Positions 58,864-64,000 of a DNA stretch of 64,000 nt are shown here, piece after piece (the first letter of the stretch is position 1; every line of letters begins with the position of its first letter). Source of the DNA: Syncephalis plumigaleata (Eukaryota; Zoopagomycota; Zoopagomycetes; Zoopagales; Piptocephalidaceae); the NCBI GenBank assembly GCA_025201365.1, contig JAIXMF010000008.1:620001-684000 (forward strand), written 5' to 3'. Below the pieces are notes generated by a model. The model was not told the DNA's origin. It did no database searches and worked only from the letters and a program-made list of their open reading frames with translations. A program made the translations under genes and the position numbers.

Positions 58864-60796
58864 TCATGTATGAGTTAGATCTATAAGAGCACCTAGTGAG
58901 GCACCTAGACTAAATCGAACTGTTGTATCTCCTGTAATTGCTCCTATTGCGTATAATCCTGTATGAGTATCATTTCCTTGTTCATCGATGACTCGACTTG
59001 TCCAAGGATCAATACGTAATGGACGACCGTATTCAACGATCATAGGTACATTACTACTACTATTACTAGTTGAGTGTTGTTGTGGGTTGTGTATATTTCT
59101 ACTATGTGATGAAATGGCTAATCGACCTCGTAGAAATTGTGGTCTAGTATGTCGTCCTATAACAATGATAGCACCGGCAATAGATCGTGTAATGACTCGA
59201 CCATCAGCTAAGCATAAATCAACACGATAGACAGGACGTGGTGTAGATTGACGACGGAAACGTAGAACACGCGCATCGACAATCCTTCATACCATGTCAT
59301 ATCATCCTGTACAGATGAAGATGATGATGAAGGAGTGGGTGTTCGCTGTGCTCGTACCATACGGCGACGTGTAGCATGATATTCTGGATATGTATCTGCC
59401 GTGAATCCTCTAGCTAATGGTGGTGAGGCATGAGATCGTTTACGAGATCGATAGGTTCTATCCGATAGAAATACATGTAATACACGCTGACCTCGATGTC
59501 GTAAACGATGTAATGCATCAGCTGCTGATAGACCAGATCCTACTACTAAATACGGTAGCTGTTGTTGTAGCTGTTGTTGTTGATGCTTATCATTACTAGT
59601 ATCTGGATAGTAGAATGAAGATGGCATTGAAGTAGCATAGGTACTCGTTGCCTTTAGGGGCAACGTAACAATATCGGGTAGTTCCCTAGATCGAGGTAGA
59701 GAAGGTTGAACATGCGACACTAGTGAATGATGCTGTATCCAATGTGCTGATTCACCGGGTACACCCAGTCGTTTAGGTTCATCAAACATGCCACAAGCCA
59801 ATAGACTGATCTTGCTCGTATCTCAAATGGTACATTATTACTATTTGATGATGTTGATGTTGATGTTGTTGTTGTTAAGGTACGCCATCCCTTAATCTGA
59901 TAGCGATGATAGGGTAATGCTGATACATCATGATAGATATTGCTTGTTGTTGTTGCTACATCAGCAAGCCATGTAGTTCATTTACTGTGGCTGACTAAAG
60001 ATAGCATCAGATATACCAGTATGTTCAACGTATTTCTTGTAATAATGTGCAATTGCTGATCGAGTAGGACGTGTCATTTCAATGTCATCATCATGAATGA
60101 CATACTTGCTAGTGTCACAGTATTGTTGCCACCATTCAGTGAACGTGTAACCTGGTAGGGCCAACTGATTGGCTACACTATAATAAACATGAATAAATGG
60201 CCACTTGTATATGAATTTAATAGTTACCTTAATGCCAATTGTTCATCTTGTGCCATATGTGACCATAATCCACCAGGATCTGTACGGCCTACTACACAAT
60301 GCCTGATCGGGTGAGCAACACGTTTCCATGTCAATAGTGAAGCATGCTGTTCTCCCTGATCTGCTCCTGGTCGTTCGAGTACATCCAACAATAGTGCCAG
60401 TGGATTCCTTGATCGTGCACCTAATGGTGAATCCAATAATGGTACGGCAATTTGTTTCAATAGTTGCTAATGAGTATATATATATATATACGTGTTAGTC
60501 ATTGTACTGTATCCACTCTTCTACAATGATATACACTTACCGAATTGGTTAATGGCACACCTACAAATGTTGTTAATGGCGTGGATAACCATGTTGGTAA
60601 TAGTTGATGTAAACGTGGCAAATCATGTGATTCTAAAATAGGTCGGTAGCCATGTAATAAATAAGAAGTAAACAATGCAGAGGGCCCTGTTCCTATTTTA
60701 TACAATGTATATCCATAAGTTAACTGCTTATTTATTTATTTATTATCACTTACCAATGACTAGTACATCTATTTCAGTGGGTAGGCCTGCATTCAT
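58864..60796 (-). CDS. OSGIN-like FAD-dependent oxidoreductase with base losses
   Basis: Four exons: 60796-60754, 60692-60541, 60466-60228 and 60177-58864. The start is MNAGLPTEIDVLVI-GTGPSALFTSYLL, the FAD-binding GxGxS motif. Then come TDPGGLWSHM, LPGYTFTEWWQQYCD, HYYKKYVEHTGI, GMFDEPKRLGVPGES, a second dinucleotide motif YLVVGSGLSAADALHRLRHRG, and the end YAIGAITGDTTVRFSLGASL. This matches the OSGIN (oxidative stress-induced growth inhibitor) flavoprotein family; the substrate is unknown. Four single bases appear missing in exon four, near 59992, 59973, 59804 and 59275. With four added, the phase is exact and the protein would be about 583 residues. Poly-Gln and Ser/Thr loops are inserted. 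Confidence 0.8.
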
Positions 60797-61383
60797 TGTA
60801 TGCTGTTGATGTTGATGTTGAGTATCCATTTCCATGATAAAGACGCGGTAGACCAGTCATCATGATCATCGATGATTGTATTGTCTTTTGAGCTATACTG
60901 GTATAACCAGTATTTGTATTATTACGAGTATTATTGTAATGATTAGGTGTAGATATGCCATAGTCATGCTTGTAGTGACAAGGACAATATGGCTTGTTTA
61001 CATCGGATAGAGGGGAAGACACGTAGAAACTCATGGTTGACAGTAATGAACGAGTGTTAACTGCTTCCTCGTAAGTATTAGTACATTGACAGAGTGGAAT
61101 CATAAATGAAGCAGGTACACAGGTCCTGTAATGAAAGAATGAGGAAAAGAAGAAGAGGAAGAAGCGAAGAACAGGTTGCTAAAGCGTGTAGCGCGAGAAA
61201 AACCCCAATGCTGGGTTATGTGTGTGACGGCAAGTAGTTGATTTGTAAGCGAGCATTTGAATCATGTGAAATGAATAATTTATATCACTTATCATCATTT
61301 CTTATAATAAAATGGGATTGACCACATTAGGAATGAATTAGTAATCTATAAATACTAACAGATTGTTTATTATAGATCCAATG
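60797..61383. other. Spacer or OSGIN leader
   Basis: A frame runs from 61103 towards the OSGIN start but in another phase. It is Asn/Thr/Ser-rich and could be an N-terminal extension if a base is missing, otherwise leader. The rest is purine-rich (AGAAGAAGAGGAAG near 61145) and AT-rich. Confidence 0.4.
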
Positions 61384-64000
61384 TTATATGGTACAATAGC
61401 GATAGAGAATGTTCTGCGCAAGACCGGGTGATCCAGTGGACATGTAGATCAAATACAAGTTATAGGCAGTATCACGCTGTAGATTGGCTTGTGGATCAAG
61501 TATCTAATAGCATTATACAGAATAGATATGAGTATACAAGAAATAACAAGTAATGTAATCATTTACCGATGCGATAATTGAAGTGCACGCTCATATTGTG
61601 GAATGGCTAAAAAGTAAAGACCTAATGGCATGATTAGTTATATGAATATTGTTATTGTTGTTATTCTATAGACATACCGATTTGTTGAAAGGCTCTACCT
61701 AGATTATAGGCAGTCTCTTGAGTATGTCCTCGTAATTGAGCGTATTTTACGAGGAATGTAAAACCCTAATCAATGATGATTGTATGTATCAATGAATAGA
61801 ATGAACAAGTAAACATACTTACTCTAAGAATATGAGCATGTCGATTCTCTGTTCTCCGTTGCATAGCACGATGAATATGCGCTATTCCCAATTGTAATGA
61901 TATCATGGGATCTAAAGGACATAGACGATAGGCACGTACGAATGATGCTAGTCATTGCTTTACCCTTAGTAGCGCATTCATTGAGTGGTATGTCTATTAT
62001 CTATTCACTTACCTACTGCAAAATGATAACTACGTCCTACCATGAACATATTACCGTTTATTACGAATAGTTCTGGTTTCAGTATATCTCGGAGTAGGGG
62101 ATGCGCGTCATTCTTGTTATCTGGATGATTATCGCCTATGAGTTGCATGGCTTGATTCACCATTACTGACATGTATCGTCGTGCAAATTTCTGTGCATTC
62201 GGTGAGCCATAAGCAATATTCGGATCTATATTACTGATGGCAAGAGTCAATAACTCGGTGACTAGTCTATTCTATGATTGACTTACCGTGGAGCAATTGC
62301 ATTGTAGAATGAAATAGATTCCATTGATACGCTCATAGTTCGACATAGACTACGTGCGTTAAACATTGCTTCCTCCATTTCTCCTTGACGTAAATTTAAT
62401 ACTAAGAGTATTTATGTGTAAGCAATAGATATAATAGCTGGTATACTCATCCTACCTATCTCTAGTAATTTACTAGCAATACGCCATGATTCCTTGTGTA
62501 CGAATAGTGATGTTTGCTGAATACGACGTAATACCTGATGTGCTTGCTCCCAATGTTTATGCTTACTCAAAAGTAGCAAATACTGTATAGCTTATTAGTG
62601 ACATAATAATCTATACTATGACTTACTTGTCGCTTGACCGCTTACCTTCATTAGAAATTCTAGCCAGTCATCCGTGGATTTACCGTAGATTTCAGTGACA
62701 TCTCGATTCATACCACGATAGCTGGGCAGTGCAACTTGATCCGCGTCATCTTCCATAATACGACGAAGCTTTTACATGCTATTATTATTATTTCTGATGA
62801 TGATCATGCTTGTTGTGTAGCTTACCTCATTCCGAGTGTACAGGATTGGGGCCGTGGCAAATGATTGATACAATGCCTGAGCAATCTCTAGATATTGATT
62901 CTATGAATGGACGACATTCATCAGTATTATGATAGACGGTTTATCTAGTAGTAGTTTTATAATACGTACTTGTTCATTGAATGTACTCGTGGGATTGTCG
63001 AGTAGTGCCAACATATGGAAATGATTAGCCGTAATCTCTGCTTGCTCTTTCTCTCTCGCTTGATGTGCCTCCATTCTTTCCTGTCGACGGCGTAGTTTCA
63101 ATTGACTAGCACGCGACTTTTTAGTAGAGAACATGTCGAAATCCCGTAATCGACGTGATTTATCGCGAATCTTCTTTCTTCGTTGATGTCCTGGACGTCT
63201 TAGCAATTGATGCTCATCGTCGTAATCAGCATCCTCTTCATCCTCCTCGTCTTCTTCTCCCTCTTCCGATCCACCAGTAGATGCTGCATATCGATAGCTG
63301 GGATCTTCCACCTCGGAGTCACCGTCCATTTCGTCGATTTCAACGCCACTCGTTCGCGTGTCGCTACCTGTCTGCCTCGACTGATGTCTCAATGTACGCT
63401 CACCGAATCGTAGTGTATTCACTATGCAATTCATACTACCATCAATACTGTGATCTCATCGCTAATAAATGTCAACAGCTAACCTTGTGTTAAATAGAGC
63501 AATGCCAATTCCTGTTCTCCTAGTGTTTCATATAATTTCGCCAACTCTTCACGTACTTTTCTATTCTTTGGCATGGCATTGGCCACTAATATCATCATAC
63601 ATGTTAGTATTCTGTCGCATAATCAATCAATGATCAGTATACCTTCTACTAGTATCTCCGCTGCTGCTTCATTATTACCAAGTACTTGGTAGCATCGACC
63701 CAAATGAATCCGACTTTGCATATCCATCTACGGGTAGATTGTTACATTTAGTTTGATATACATATTGTGGTTATCATCGTATAAAAGCGATCAATGGTCA
63801 CAAGCTACTTACTGGCATGTTTCGAGCAATAGTCGTGTACGCTTCCACTGCTTCATGAATGAGCTCCGCTTCCATATACGCTTCGGCCATTTGATGATAC
63901 AGTTCTTGATGCGACACAATAGGCAATTCAGTGAGATAAGCAAAATGCATCTAATGATTATAACAATAGTTAATAAGTAACCAAGGACTACTGCAGCTAT
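61384..64000 (-). CDS. TFC4: TFC4/GTF3C3, TPR subunit of TFIIIC (5' end outside window)
   Basis: Minus strand with many short exons; the start lies beyond 64000. The first visible part has TPR helices: HQELYHQMAEAYMEAELIHE, then MQSRIHLGRCYQVLGNNEAA and NRKVREELAKLYETLGEQEL. An acidic then basic linker follows (63110-63330, GEEDEEDEED and RRKKIRDKSRRLRDFDMFS). Next come MNRDVTEIYGKSTDDWLEFL, SKHKHWEQAHQVLRRIQQ and FNARSLCRTMSVSMESISFY. The C-terminal TPRs are LDPMISLQLGIAHIHRAMQ, ETAYNLGRAFQQIGLFFLAI and AYNLYLIYMSTGSPGLAQNI, with stop at 61384. This order of TPRs, charged linker and TPRs is that of Tfc4/Sfc4, which bridges TFIIIC to TFIIIB on tRNA genes. Two junctions (near 63440-63490 and 61950) do not fit phase in my reading. 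Confidence 0.85.

Overview
The window looks like nuclear DNA of a fungus. The evidence is a class V-type chitin synthase with a myosin-like head, an exomer (chitin-synthase cargo adaptor) subunit, an NDR kinase of the Cbk1/Orb6 type, BUR1/CDK9, PRP3, SWC5, CENP-X/MHF2 and TFIIIC (TFC4). Genes are interrupted by many short introns, mostly about 45-70 nt, with GTAAGT-like donors, and intergenic DNA is rich in AT and simple repeats. An early-diverging lineage (Zoopagomycota/Mucoromycota grade) is my inference from gene style only; I cannot fix the genus.

Layout. 1-3.9 kb: the end of an unknown gene, a small cytochrome b561-like membrane protein and a tryptophan-rich orphan membrane protein. 3.9-17.2 kb: a gene-poor, microsatellite-rich tract holding one complete, apparently very young LINE (6829-13363, minus strand; ORF1 with a CCHC knuckle; ORF2 with endonuclease, reverse transcriptase, RNase H and a Cys/His knuckle) flanked by a perfect 20-bp target-site duplication. 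17.2-19.3 kb: a low-complexity orphan protein. 22.1-28.3 kb: the chitin synthase. 29.7-31.0 kb and 45.9-47.4 kb: two genes for secreted, kinase-fold proteins. 31.5-44.8 kb: a compact run of housekeeping genes (SWC5, prolyl-tRNA synthetase, BUR1, CENP-X, a WD40 protein, an orphan, PRP3), with two divergent pairs sharing about 0.5-kb promoters. 48.0 kb: tRNA-Leu(UAA). 48.5-64 kb: an aldo-keto reductase, a single-pass sensor-like membrane protein, an NDR kinase, an exomer subunit, an OSGIN-type flavoprotein and TFC4 (open at the window edge).

The most striking unexplained signal is that conserved genes between about 48.5 and 60 kb (aldo-keto reductase, NDR kinase, exomer subunit, OSGIN) each carry apparent single-base losses that break otherwise textbook reading frames. 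All multi-exon genes traced between 22 and 47 kb splice with perfect phase. Local consensus error is the likeliest cause; real lesions or recoding are the alternatives.

Functional links: chitin synthase, the exomer subunit and the NDR kinase all act in polarised wall growth. BUR1, SWC5, PRP3, TFC4 and CENP-X serve transcription, chromatin, splicing and genome stability. Their proximity may be coincidental.
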